Below are positions 48,351 to 59,866 of a stretch of 64,000 nt of DNA, one piece after another (the stretch's first letter is position 1; every line of letters begins with the position of its first letter). Source of the DNA: Strigops habroptila (taxonomy: Eukaryota; Chordata; Aves; Psittaciformes; Psittacidae); the NCBI RefSeq assembly GCF_004027225.2, contig NC_044288.2, forward strand, positions 22,764,744 to 22,828,743. The letters run 5' to 3'. Below the pieces are notes generated by a model, which did no database searches, had not been told where the DNA came from, and was given only the letters and a program-made list of their open reading frames with translations. The position numbers and the translations under genes were made by a program.

Positions 48351-51300
48351 ATCTTATGTTTGGTACATCCACACTGCTCTTGCAGCATTCCCTGGTTCAG
48401 CACGTGTGCTCGGGTGTTCTGATAATCCTCTTTTTAAACATTTCTTTGTATGCAGCTGTAATTAAAGACAGAATTTGCCCTTTATGAGCTGTTATTTCGG
48501 GAGCTGGAGCCCGGCCTGCGCTGTTGTTGCTCGCAGGCTGCAGATGCCATTGTCCTGGGAAGCCGAGCGCAGCCGGTGGCGCTGAAAGGCAGCTCTGGAA
48601 TTTCACTCGGCTATTTTTAGCCAGTGGTGCAAAAATTGCACTTCCAACACTTCTGAGTCTTTGTCAGTGCTGGAAGAAAGCAAAGGGCAAATCCTGACGT
48701 CTCGCTGACGGAGAGGTGACCGGGAGCTGCTGCGGAGGCTGAGCCAGTGAGAAGGTGACGTGTGAAGGGGAAGAGCCCCGGCTCTGCATGGCTGGGCACT
48801 GCCTTGCTCGGCAGAGGAAGGGGCTGTGGCAGGACATTGCTGCATGGCCACAGCCACCGGCCTGTCCCACTTCATGTGGGTGATCCATGGCCATTGCTAT
48901 GCCTGGGCGGCTCCTTGCTCTTCTCCCCATCAGGGCCATCCCATTTCCCTCTGCGTCCCCAGGTCTCCCCGTAGCTCTGCTGTAGCTGTGTAGCTCCGTG
49001 GCAGTGCTGTGTGTGCAGGTCTGCTCTGCAGAGCCACGGTGGTGGCCGCTCTGGACATGGCAGCTCTTTGAAAGCTGGGACCTGGAGACAGGAGCTCCTC
49101 AAGGATGCTGTATGTGAGTCCAGCTGAATGCCAAGCTGTTGTGTGGGACCATTCCCTTCAACCCCAACCATCTTTGAGGCTGTAAGACAAATCCAGTTTC
49201 TAACCCACAGTTTCTTCTTTCTAATGCCAGTGCAGGAGTTTTCTCAGAAGCTGATTCACCTGTTTGGCCACCAAGTTGCCACCTTGGCACAAAAACGTCC
49301 TCCTCAGGCAATGGGCTCCTCACAGCTGAGTTGTTGCTTGCCTTGGTGTTCCCTGCCATGTGTTTGAAGAGTCCCAGGTGGCTCCTTTGCTGCTTGCTTT
49401 CCTTCTGCTCCAACTTCAGGACTTGATTTGAATGGGGACACCTTCAACTGCGCTTCATTGAGGTTCCCAGTGGCTTCCAGCTACCCGAGAGCTGCTCTGC
49501 TTGTGGAGGTAAGAGGGTTTTGAGGGCAGGAGCTGCTGGAATGAGCCATGCAGTGACCCTGGATTGCCCTGCCCGCTCCAGGGCCGGCAGCTGCTGGAAT
49601 TGCTGGGCTGGAGGGGGCTGATGGGCTGTCACCGAACTCGGGGAAATAACCTCAAGTTAGAAACCGACATGGCTTTATTCCTGCCCCAGGTGCTGGGGGA
49701 TCATTCCTTCTGTTGTGCACCCTGAGAAGAGACAGTTCACAGCTGATATATCTTCATTCTATACATATTCATCCACGAAATGCCCCCCCAGTTCCCATTA
49801 TTCATTGCATATGGGTATTTGGACAGATGAGGCCGCGGTGCAGGCGCTGTGAATTTGAGGAGTGGTGTCTGGGGGTCCTGGTGGTCATTTGGGGAGAAAT
49901 ATCCCCCCTCATTTTATTTTCTCATGGAAACCCATTAGTTAAGGACATTGGAATGTGTGTAGACTTTCCAATTAACTCCGTGTTCTTGTTTGGGCTAATT
50001 TATGACCCTGAGAGGCTTCTCGAGCTGTTTTCTTTCACAGTCATTTCCCTGTGTCTCGGACCTTATCAACAGGAGGAACCTCCACTGGTTTGAGAGAAGA
50101 CATCTGGTTCTCTTGTGGCAGCCTTCCTTCTCTCTATATCCTCTATACACAGTAAAATTCTAGTTTAAGAATCCTTGTAGCCCCATCTATTCAGTAAAAT
50201 AGTAATTTAATTTGATATCAATTATATAGTGAAATACTCATTTAATTTGGTATCAGAGCGAAGGCACAGCCTCACAGCAGAGCGTGCAGCACAGTGGGGA
50301 CATGGTGTTGGGATGCAGCTGGGATGGGGACAGGTTGCTGTGCTCTTGGGACACTGAGCTCGCTGCACTGTACCTGCTGTTATCAGTGCTGAGGTTCCCT
50401 GCACCCCTCAGCCCACCCTGGGGTGCTCACCCCCTGCCCTTGCCCCATCCCCAAACCCACCCTGAGGCACAGGACCGAGGGGAGATGTCCCAGCCCAGGA
50501 AGCCTGAGGCCCTGAACAGTGCTGATGGTTTCCACCTCGGTGGTGGTTTCCATCACGCTGCAGTGTTCATGCAGGCGCTGACTCCTCTCCTGGCTGCTCC
50601 TCGGGTTTTCTGCCTGGTTTTTGGGATTTGTCTGGGTTTGGATGCTCAGAGGCCTGGGAACATCCATGGTTATGTTACAAAAACAGCATTTTACTAAGCA
50701 AATGTCATCCTCCAGCTCACAAACTAAATGCTGCCTCCAGGGAGGGGGGGCAGCGGTGCTCCCCAGCACTGTTGGAGGCTTCAATGCTTTTCCCAGGATG
50801 GTTTTGGCCAGGACAGCCCCAAACCCATGTGCAACAGTACCATCAGCCACCCCCTGAACCAGACACGCTCCTGCATATCAGCACCTACTGTGAGCTTTTA
50901 AATGCTGCTCCCTTAGTCTGGAGCTTCTGCAAGCTGGGGCCATGCTCTTCAGCTCTCTCCACCATCATCATCATCCCCCCCATCATCACCACCAATGCGG
51001 TGAAGCCACTTGGGTCAGAAAACAAGAAGAGTTTACTTAATTGTCTCTGTTTAAATCAAGGGGTTTTTGTCTGTTCGAAGAGCAGTTGCAAGCTTTGCTT
51101 AGAGCCCAGCTTACACAGAGGTATTTTGGGGTTGTCCACAGGAGCCCACCATAGAGGCAGGTGATGAGGACAGGCAGAGGGACCATCTCATGTTCCTGAG
51201 CCAGTTTTCATTAAGGAATAAGCTCCATTCCTGCACTGCCAGCAGGGACCGCCTGCGGAAGCACCCATCAATTCACTGCCTGTGGAAGGCAGCAGGTAAC

Positions 51301-52901
51301 CAGCCAAAAGAATGGGGTTTATGTACAAGATAAAGCAGGGGGACATCCCATGTGAAACAGCATCAGAGGTGTAGCTGTGAGCTGAAGTCAGCCGCCTTCA
51401 CTTGAGCACCACTTGGGAGCCAAGAACATACTTGTGGAGGGTGGGGAGGGAAGGGAGGATGCTGTGAACCCACGTCATGGGTGGCAGCGGGCTCTCAGGA
51501 CACCTCGTGTACCTCTGCTGGGTTTCTGCCATCATCCCTCCTGGTTTGCTACCACCAGGTGAGGTGCCCTGTCTCTTCTCTGCTCTGCCTTTCCACACAT
51601 ATTTATTTTATGCCAGGATGGATTTTGGTTGCATCTGCAGCCAAGTGAATCTTAAACACCTCCTTTCCGTGTCCTCTGCGCATCCCGGATGCGACCGAGG
51701 TCTGAGCAGCTTTCTGAGCACATTTAGGGATGGCAAAGACATGCTCTGCAAAGCCAGGCAGGACGGGGGCCTGTCCTTCAGTAGACCCGCCTTTGCATTT
51801 CTATCTTGAGCTCAGCCTGGCTGGGCCTCAGCCTGGTTTGGTTTAATGCCCAGCTTGTTCAGGTGTAAGGAGGGCACCGAGGCGGGATGTGCCGCATGTG
51901 GCTTTGGTGTGAGCAGCATTGGGAGCTGCCCCTGTGCTCTGGGGGATGCTCGGTGTGGGAAGGGCAGATCCCATGGGGCTGGCTCTATATCACGGCTTAT
52001 TCATGGGGAACGCAGGGGCTGGGTTGGAGAGAGTGATACCTGTGGGAGGTGAGTGGGGATGGGACCGGGACCAGCCCCTCTGCTGTGAGTGTGGCTGAGG
52101 ATGATTTACACTAAATAACAATTGTTCTCCTCCCCTTTGCTTGCTGAGGTGGAGATGCTCTCACCGCATGGGCACAGACCCCGGCAGGGGCCGCTCTGAT
52201 GCGCTGTACTTTGAGAGGTGCCCTGTGCCGTGTCACCGACCACCTCCCATGCTGAAATCGAAGAGTTCCTATAAATATGGAAAAGTACAGCTGAGACATG
52301 GCAAGAACTGCTGAAAGCTGCATTTCCTTTGGTGTCTGGGCAGGGTCTGAGGGCACCAGAGCCTGCACAGCTCTGCCAGGGGGTGAAAAATAACCTGGAA
52401 ATGCATTCTGATCAAGGCCAACAAGAGGGCTGGGAATTCCCCTTTCACTTGCAAAAACAGTGAGTGGTTTCATCCCTCACTGCACAGTGCTGGGAGTACA
52501 GACCATGCATGTGAATTGCTTTTTGTTCTTATTAACAGGGTAACTGAGTTACTCCTCGCTGTTTTGCTTAGGTAGGTGGATGTGCCTGAAGGATGCTGCA
52601 CTGCAAAGTAAGTCCGTTCGTAGATTTATTGTTGTCTCACAATCAATTATTGGCTTCATGAGGTTGTCTTACAGTTGGCAGGACACCAATTACCCAAATG
52701 TCACCTCTTCCCACGCAGGATGGAGAGCCAGCACTGCCAGCTCCCACACATAGCAGCTACTGACCTGCTCTGACAGTCAAAATCTTGTTCTGGGTAAGTT
52801 GTCTGCTTCCAGGAAGATCCTTGTCAACGATCCTGGCTTGCTGAAGGGATGTAGATTAATTAAATACTGAGGTCTGAGCTTTGCATCATATTCACACAAT
52901 T
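48351..52901. other. intergenic, no gene seen
   Basis: About 4.5 kb without a convincing exon, RNA gene or repeat family. Open frames up to 178 codons (50628-51164) have no recognisable similarity, overlap frames on the other strand and lack splice or promoter context. An A/T-rich patch lies at 50150-50250. Confidence 0.55.
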
Positions 52902-53380
52902 ACAGAATAGAATCCCAGACTGGTTTGGGTTGGAACGGAGCTTAAAGCTCCTCCAGTTCCAACCCCCTGCCATGGGCAGGGACACCTTCCACTAGAGCAG
53001 GTTGCTCCAAGCCCCTGTGTCCAACCTGGCCTTGAACACTGCCAGGGATGGGGCAGCCACAGCTTCTCTGGGAAAAGTCTGTGCCAGCGCCTCAGCACCC
53101 TCACAGGGAAGAGCTTCTGCCTAAGAGCTCATCCCAATCTCCCCTCTGGCAGGTTAAAGCCATTCCCCTTGTCCTGTCCCTACAGGCCCTTGTCGAAAGC
53201 CCCTCTCCAGGTTTCCTGGAGCCCCTTTAGGCCCTGGAGCTGCTCTAAGGTGTCCCCTTCAGGAGCCTTCTCTCCTCCAGGCTGCCCCAGCCCAGCTCTC
53301 TCAGCCTGGCTCCAGAGCAGAGCTGCTCCAGCCCTCACAGCAGCTCCGGGGCCTCCTCTGGCCTCGCTCCAGCAGCTGGG
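52902..53380 (-). mobile_element. CR1 LINE fragment, about 480 bp, antisense
   Basis: It starts at the 3' terminus (ACAGAATAGAATCCCAGACT) and extends inward through GCAGCCACAGCTTCTCTGGG, CACCCTCACAGGGAAGAGCT and CCTTGTCCTGTCCCTACAGG to GGGCCTCCTCTGGCCTCGCT. It matches the reverse complement of the copy at 16632-17357 over most of its length. Confidence 0.93.
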
Positions 53381-54399
53381 GTTGGGCAGCTCTGAGCCAG
53401 CCAGGTCCAAATGTGGCTTATTAACAATTGGAGCTGATGGGTTTTTGTAGTTTTCACAGGACAGGCAATTTTATTCCATATTCGAGACCAAGCCCCATTG
53501 TACCAGGGGTTATTATATTACAGCCTTCACTTGCCGATGTATGAAAAGAGCAATGATATGCTGTTTCCTTACCTCTGAGAAACTGTTTCTCTTTTTTGGG
53601 GAGACTTGAGGAGTGGTTCAACTTGTCTGACCTGGCTGAGCTGTGGGCTGTGAGCAGAAGACAAGAGGGTCTGTGGAGGAGTGTGAAGGAAAGCGGTGAC
53701 CCTGCGGGGTGCGGAGGGTCAGACATTAAACCACACTTTGGAACAGGATGTCCTGGCTCTCTAGTCTTTAGACCACAAAGTGAAGTCTTGCTTTATCATG
53801 TAGGATGCGACAAGTGAAGCAGAGCAGCCGAGTGCTGTGTGAAAGCAGCCGCTGGAGCCCATGAGCTGCAGCCGTGAGTCACAAACCCCAGCGCTGCAGC
53901 TGCCCACACCTGCTCTGCCTCCCCCTGTCTCCATCCCTTACCTCCAGATCCTTATAGATGAATAAAGCCACAGGAAACAGCAACTGGGGGGCTGGATCCT
54001 GTGCTTGGGAAGCTCTGTGCTGTCTGTGTGCCTCCTGTTTCCCACCACCCCAAAGCAGCAGGGCCACCCCTGCCAAGAGGTCCGTGTCCTTGGGAGCTGT
54101 GGCCATGCAAGAAGCAGCCCTGGGCCCCATCCTATGGACGTGGTCCTATGGAAGGGAGCACCTCCTCCTTCAACGCAGGGTGTGGGGGCTTTGCATTGAT
54201 TTTCTTTCTTTCCCCTTTTTTACAACTATTGCTATTTTGAGCCCCCCTTGCTCCTAACATCATCACTTCAGGTGGTGTAGAGGAGCTGGATAAGGACCGG
54301 CTGCTTCTCTCTGGGTGGCAGCAGAGTTAATGCATTTGTTATTGGGCTGGGGTAAGAATCGTTGGGAATCTGCCCAGTTTTTTCCAGATCTTTCCAGAT
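53381..54399. other. intergenic, no gene seen
   Basis: Unique-looking sequence between two CR1 copies. No feature could be supported. Confidence 0.55.
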
Positions 54400-54528
54400 C
54401 AGGCCAGGTTGGACACAGGGGCTTGGAGCAACCTGCTCTAGTGGAAGGTGTCCCTGCCCGTGGCAGAGGGTTGGAGCTGGATGAGCTTTAAGGTCCCTTC
54501 AAGCCAAACCAGGCTGGGATTCTGCAAT
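54400..54528 (+). mobile_element. CR1 LINE 3'-end fragment
   Basis: It starts AGGCCAGGTTGGACACAGGG, passes through GAGCAACCTGCTCTAGTGGA and the TTTAAGGTCCCTTC block, and ends GGCTGGGATTCTGCAATG. The terminal repeat is slightly mutated. Confidence 0.92.
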
Positions 54529-55216
54529 GTTTGAAAAAACCCATCACACCTAGTGTCACCCCATTCTGGCTACAAAACACTTCTCTGAAGGAAGAATAAA
54601 TGTTTTCATACTTCAAGTGCAGTCATCCCTGCCCTGACAAGAATGTTTATTTATATCTTACTCCTACCAGCTGTAAGTTCAATAATTATTCTTCCAGCAG
54701 GAGCATTTGAAATGTATCTGCTCTTGCTTTTCTCGTGCTGTAACTCATTACTGACCATTGAGTAACCTCTGATCCCTATCAAACAGCCAAATAAGTGATC
54801 GTAACATCCTAAGATGAAGGGGTTTGTGAGCAGACTATGTTAGGCTGGGGATTGTGGGGAGGCATCTGAAGTTTGCAAAAGGCATACCCATGGGGTGCTG
54901 GAGGATTCGAGCTCCAGCTTGGTCCGTGGCAGATCCCAGACAGTGTGTTGTTTTGCTGCTTGGCTCTTGGGTCTAGTTTTCTCACCTGGCTGTAGCCTTG
55001 CTGGATCAGCACAGGGATGGGGGCAGCATCCTCATCTGTGGGTACAGAGAAGCCTGTCTGGGACGCACCCAGGGCTGGTGGCTTTTATCCTTGTCCTGTC
55101 GGTGTTTAGCACCAAGAGGGAGCCCTGAAATAAGGGACCAGCTGCCAGGATGTTTGTCATTTGACTGAGCTATTTCAAGGCCTAAAACAATTGCAGAACA
55201 TGGAAACAGACTTAGA
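54529..55216. other. intergenic, no gene seen
   Basis: It is A/T rich at first and then ordinary sequence. Nothing could be supported. Confidence 0.55.
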
Positions 55217-55695
55217 AATCCCAGCACAAACACAGGCTGGGGGAGACTGGCTGGAGCAGCCCTGAGGAGAAGGACTTGGGGTGTTGGTTGATGAGAAGCT
55301 CCCCATGACCCGGCCTCAGTGTGTGCTTGAGCCCAGAACCCCCCCGTGTGCTGGGCTGCACCCCCAGAGCGGGAGCAGCAGGTCGAGGGGGGGGATTCTG
55401 CCCCTCTGCTGCGCCCTGGGGAGACCCCCCCTGCAGTCCTGATCCAGCTCTGGGGCAGCAGCACAAGAGGGACGTGGAGCTGCTGGAGCGAGGCCAGAGG
55501 AGGCCCCGGAGCTGCTGCGAGGGCTGGAGCAGCTCTGCTCTGGAGACTGAGCTCTGTGGCTGCCCCATCCCTGGCAGTGTTCAAGGCCAGGTTGGACACA
55601 GGGGCTTGGAGCAACCTGCTCTAGTGGAAGGTGTCCCTGCCCATGGCAGGGGGTTGGAACTGGATGAGCTTTAAGCTCCCTTCCAACATTCTATG
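55217..55695 (+). mobile_element. CR1 LINE fragment with internal deletions, about 480 bp
   Basis: It starts AATCCCAGCACAAACACAGG and tracks the 16632-17357 copy closely up to GCTCTGCTCTGGAG (55545). It then skips about 170 bp and shortly after about 60 bp more, resuming at CTGTGGCTGCCCCATCCCTG and ending at TTCCAACATTCTATG. Both skips show short shared sequence at the joint. Confidence 0.92.
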
Positions 55696-57620
55696 TTTCT
55701 GTGAAATAATTCACTTTATTATACAAAAAAGATGTAGAGAGAATAAAATCAAATCGTTCTCACTGGGAATGTTTCTGTACTGTGTCAGTCCTTATATCCT
55801 CCCCCAGGTGCTTTATGGAGCTGGTCCACAGCAGCATGAGCCACAGACAGATCTGCCGGTGTGGGAGTAGAGGTTGGAGGGGATTAGTGAGCAAATCCTG
55901 CCGTGGGGCTGTGCAGGCTCCAGGGCCAGTGGCACAGCTCCTTGCTAGGCTCCCCCCACGCTGCCTGCCCTGTCCTGTCCTGATGCCGCGTGTCCTCTCC
56001 ACTTGTCTCTGCTGAAAAATACCTGCTGCAAGAGGAAATCGGTACCTCATGCAATGAACGTACAGAAAATGTGCACTTAAAATGATGGCTGAGTTTCAGC
56101 AGCGGTCCCAGCCCAGGGGTGATGGTTCATTAACCTCAAAGAGTTCTCACTCTATTGCACAACATGGTGGTATCTCCAGTTCACTGATGCAGGGACTTTC
56201 CCTCTTGCACTTCCCCCTCATACTCATCCTCGCAGGAAAACTGGCAGAGCAAGTCCTCTCTTAGGCTGAAACTGCCCCACCGCCCTGGCGTGCTTCCACC
56301 TCAGCAAGGTCATCATTAGTGCTTAATTACCAGCTCCATCCTTGCCCTGCTGATGGGCAGATGTGTGGCAGGAATCCATCAGGACATGGTGATAGCACAC
56401 ACATGGAGGTGTTACCGATCCAGCAGCGTGTTAACCTGAGCACACACCCAGAGACTGCTCCTCAAACTGTGGTTTGTGTAGTCATGGGGCTACAGTGCTG
56501 GGCTTCATCAGTGCTCAGGGGGTGTGTATCTCTCAGAAGCTTTATCAAAAACCTGGTTTTTCATCCATCTTATTAGACCTTGGACACATCGCTCAGTCCT
56601 CAGAAGCTGTTAAGTGATGGGTTGCTCAGAAACAATTGTACTTTACAGATACAGTATTTTTCCTTGGTGTGCTGCACTAAAGCCAAAAAATCAGAGTTTT
56701 TATAAAGCTTTGGTTAATTATTTTCAACATTCTTCTCTTTCTCTCAGATCGTAGATGTTTTCCACACAATTAAAAGCAGATTACAGGAGCTCAAGTTCCA
56801 TCGGACAGCTCATGCCACAAAGACCCACATCTGCTTCTGTAACATCCATCATTGTGATGCATTAACCATTCAGCACAAGACGATGGATTTATTCTTTCTT
56901 CAAATAAATGGAGGAAGTTTTGCATATTTTCTTTTTTTTTTTTCCTTTTATGTGGGGTTTTTCCCCTCTTTTTTCCTGGACAATCCTTTCCATAATCAGA
57001 AAACTGGCCTGACTGTACAGCCAGGAAAGCGCCACATAAAGAGCGTTGTGCTGATCAGCAACTCTCTTCCCTGTATATATTTAGACCAAGACATGCTGAT
57101 TTTTAACTTTGGTGTCACAAACAACTATCTGCTGCTTTGTTTGATCTCCAGAGTGAATGTCTGATTACAGGGAGAGCAAAACCAAGCTGGATTCTGTCCC
57201 ACCTTGTTCCCGGTGACACCTTCGTGAGCTTGCCGAGGTCGGTGGCGTTACACAACACGGAGGATGGGGTATAATTTGCCCTGCGAGTCCTTTGTTACAG
57301 GCTGGGATGTGAAGGTGGAAGGAATTCAGCTCGGCTGTCAGCGCCCGCACCCAGCTTTGACAGGAAAAGCCTTTGGATGTGCCTTCATGTGGAAATGGAG
57401 CGTGTCTGGGGAAGGGTCGGTGGGTGCTTGCACAGCCCAAGCTGATGTTAGTGCCGGTGTGTGAGCTGGGGCTCTGTAGTTCCAGATAGAGGGACCGTGG
57501 GCAACAGCATGTCTGGTCTTTGCTTTCTCTGGAAGAATGTAACCGGGGCAGCTTTTGGGGCACGTCAAAGTTTCACCCAGACTCTGGGCAGCGGCAGCTG
57601 TTTGATGGAATTGGGGTTTA
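55696..57620. other. intergenic, no gene seen
   Basis: It contains T-rich tracts (56930-56975). I see no gene, RNA gene or known repeat. Confidence 0.55.
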
Positions 57621-57977
57621 GTCTGGAGAAGGCTCAGGGGGGACCTTATCGCTCTCTGCAACTGCCTGACAGGAGGATGGAGCCAGGAGGGGGCTGGTCT
57701 CTGCTCCCAAGGAACAAGGGAAGGGACAAGGGGAAACGGCCTCAAGCTGCACCAGGGCAGGTTTAGATGGAGCTGAGGAACAATTCCTTCCCCAAAGGGT
57801 GCTCAGGCATTGGAACAGGCTGCCCAGGGCAGGGCTGGAGTCACGGTCCCTGCAAGTGTGTAAAAAACATGATAGACAAGGCACTTAGTGCCATGGGTTA
57901 GTGGTGGACCCACCAGCTTGGGGTAATGGTTGGATGTGATGATCTTAAAGGTCTTTTCCAACCTGGTTGATTCTATG
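57621..57977 (+). mobile_element. CR1 LINE 3' fragment, different subfamily
   Basis: It has the CR1 order (GTCTGGAGAAGGCTCAGGGG, GGGACAAGGGGAAACGGCCT, TTGGAACAGGCTGCCCAGGG) but the 3' end reads TTGGATGTGATGATCTTAAA, GGTCTTTTCCAACCTGGTTG, ATTCTATG, without the GTCCCTGCC block of the other copies. It therefore belongs to another, probably older, CR1 subfamily. Confidence 0.85.
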
Positions 57978-58726
57978 GGGAGGGAAACCTGCTGCTCTTG
58001 GTTCATTTTTTCAATCCTACGAAGGGTTTAGACCTCATGGTAAGTACTCTTTTAAGCACTTTTTGACGAATAAGGTACATTTCTGCTGACCTAAATACCC
58101 TGCAAAGCAGGTGTGTTGTCAATAAGGACGGACTTTGCACCATTTTCATTTGATCACACTCTATTTCTTCACCATTTGGCAGAGATTTAAACAGGTAACG
58201 GGAAAAAAAATGCTTAGCAGGAAGCTACTGAGCCCATTTTCATTGCAAGCACTGAGCCACTAGTGCTGTGCTGTTACACCAAATTGCTGCTTATGACATT
58301 TCTGCTTCCAATTTCCAATGCCTCCAAATGCATTTGGCCCCTGCTGCCTCATCAGATCGCAGCTCATGTGCCCTTGGCCACCCAAAGCGCCTCAGCTTCC
58401 AGTGTCGCCGGTGCTGCTGCCCCACCAGAGCGGCTCCAGCTGCCTGTCAGCAGCCAGAGGAACCCGGTGGCTGCTGCTGGCACTGGCAGTACTGGAGGGC
58501 GGTGGTGAGCTGCAGTTTGCCTGCAGGATGCAGACCCTAAAGGTTGAGAAGCTGCTTGCTGCTGAGGGTTGTGATGAGCCAGGTGGAAATGCCTCACCTT
58601 ATCTGCTTTGATGTCTCCTTGTGAGTACAGCACATCTCCTTTTCAGGCCTTTGTATTCAGCCCTGTTTTCATTTAACCTACACTGAGAGTTTCCTCTGGC
58701 CAGGACCATCTTTTCTTTATTTTCCA
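57978..58726. other. intergenic, no gene seen
   Basis: Mixed-composition sequence between two CR1 copies. Nothing could be supported. Confidence 0.55.
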
Positions 58727-58959
58727 GGTAGACTGAGATGAGCTCTGAGGCAGAAGCTCTTCCCTGTGAGGGTGCTGAGGCGCTGGCACAGGGTGCCCAG
58801 AGAAGCTGTGGCTGCCCCATCCCTGGCAGTGTTCAAGGCCAGGTTGGACACGGGCTTGGAGCAACCTGCTCTAGTGGAAGGTGTCCCTGCCCGTGGCAGG
58901 GGTTGGAGCTGGAGGAGCTTCGAGGTCCATTCATCCCAAACTAGGCTGGGATTCTATGA
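58727..58959 (+). mobile_element. CR1 LINE 3'-end fragment
   Basis: It starts TAGACTGAGATGAGCTCTGA, continues AAGCTCTTCCCTGTGAGGGT, GCACAGGGTGCCCAGAGAAG and CTGTGGCTGCCCCATCCCTG, and ends GGGATTCTATGA. It is about 230 bp of CR1 3' end, some 860 bp upstream of the FBXW11 ATG. Confidence 0.93.
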
Positions 58960-59569
58960 CTTTCCCCCTTATTTTGAGCTCGGTTTTCCTCCCTCCCCAA
59001 CTGTCTCTCATTTTGCATCAAGAGAACACACTCCTCAGGTGTGGCTCAAAGCCAGGGGCCAGTTTCCTCTCTGGGTAAGTGAGCAGGATTTTGGACACGT
59101 TTCTTTGCTCGTGGCCAATGGAGGGATCCTCACAGGGTCTGGCTAATGGGAGGCTTCACTCTCCCTTCCTTGGTCTAAGTACAGGAACACGAATCAAACC
59201 ACCTCGTGCTTCAGCTCTGGGACATAAAACCTGACCGCGACAAGAGTGTATTTACCGGGGTCCCACAGGCGCGTTTGATCCCCAAACCTCACGCTATTCC
59301 GCACCCGCCTTGCCGCAGCAGGCACCGCACCAGGCGGGGCGCAGCGGCCGTGCTCCCGCGGACAGGCCCCTCGCCCTGGGACAGCGGCGAGGCACCGGCC
59401 TCGGCGCCCTCCCGCCAACCCCGCCGCGCCGCGCCGCGCCGCCCCGCCCCGGGGCCGCTTTGCTCTGAGAGGGCAGGGTCCCAGCGGGCACCGGGCCGAG
59501 GCTATCGGGCGACGCGGCCCGCGGCGGAGCTGAGGGGACCCCTCGGTGCCCGCCGGGAGCCGCCCGCAG

Positions 59570-59574
59570 CCAAT
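59570..59574 (+). promoter_or_regulatory. CCAAT box with YY1-like overlap
   Basis: AGCCAATGGCGGCG combines a CCAAT box with an ATGGCGG YY1-type core. It lies about 250 bp upstream of the ATG. Function is inferred. Confidence 0.5.
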
Positions 59575-59600
59575 GGCGGCGCAGCGCCGCGGGGGCCGCC

Positions 59601-59614
59601 GGGAGCTGTGGTCC
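59601..59614 (+). promoter_or_regulatory. ZNF143/THAP11-like motif
   Basis: GGGAGCTGTGGTCC resembles the reverse complement of the ACTACAATTCCC promoter motif, with a few mismatches. It is a weak call made because of its position, between the CCAAT box and the CRE. Confidence 0.35.
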
Positions 59615-59664
59615 GTTACGAGAGCCGCCGCGGCAGGGTAGCGCCTCTCTTCTTCAGGGCGTCC

Positions 59665-59672
59665 TGACGTCA
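59665..59672. promoter_or_regulatory. full cAMP response element TGACGTCA
   Basis: An exact palindromic CRE lies 150 bp upstream of the ATG, inside the CpG island. It is the consensus site for CREB/ATF proteins and contains a CpG, so methylation would block it. Its role is inferred. Confidence 0.7.
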
Positions 59673-59821
59673 CCCGGAGGGACGCACTGTGCGTGCGTCG
59701 GCGCGTCCGTGCGTGCTCGCGGCGGGGGGGGGTGGTGGAGCGGCGGCGGCGGCGGCAGCGGGGCCTGTCGGGCGCGGGCAGGCGGCGGGCGCGGCGCGGC
59801 TGGGCGGAGCTGCCCGCCGCT

Positions 59822-59866
59822 ATGGAGCCCGACTCGGTGATCGAGGACAAGACCATCGAGCTGATG
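59822..59866 (+). CDS. FBXW11: FBXW11 (beta-TrCP2) first coding exon
   Basis: The exon encodes MEPDSVIEDKTIELM and then reaches the donor GTGAGT in phase 0. I recognise this peptide as the N terminus of FBXW11. FBXW11 is the F-box/WD40 substrate receptor of an SCF ubiquitin ligase and binds phosphodegrons of proteins such as beta-catenin and IkB. Only this 15-codon exon is present. The F-box and the seven WD40 repeats must lie right of the window, which fits the very long first intron of this gene in other vertebrates. The ATG has G at -3 and G at +4 and sits in a CpG island with an upstream CRE. The call rests on 15 residues plus context, so it is strong but not final. Confidence 0.85.

Noticed and set aside
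50628-51164. 178-codon open frame in the ETF1-FBXW11 gap
   Set aside because: No similarity to known families, a competing frame on the other strand and no splice or CpG context.
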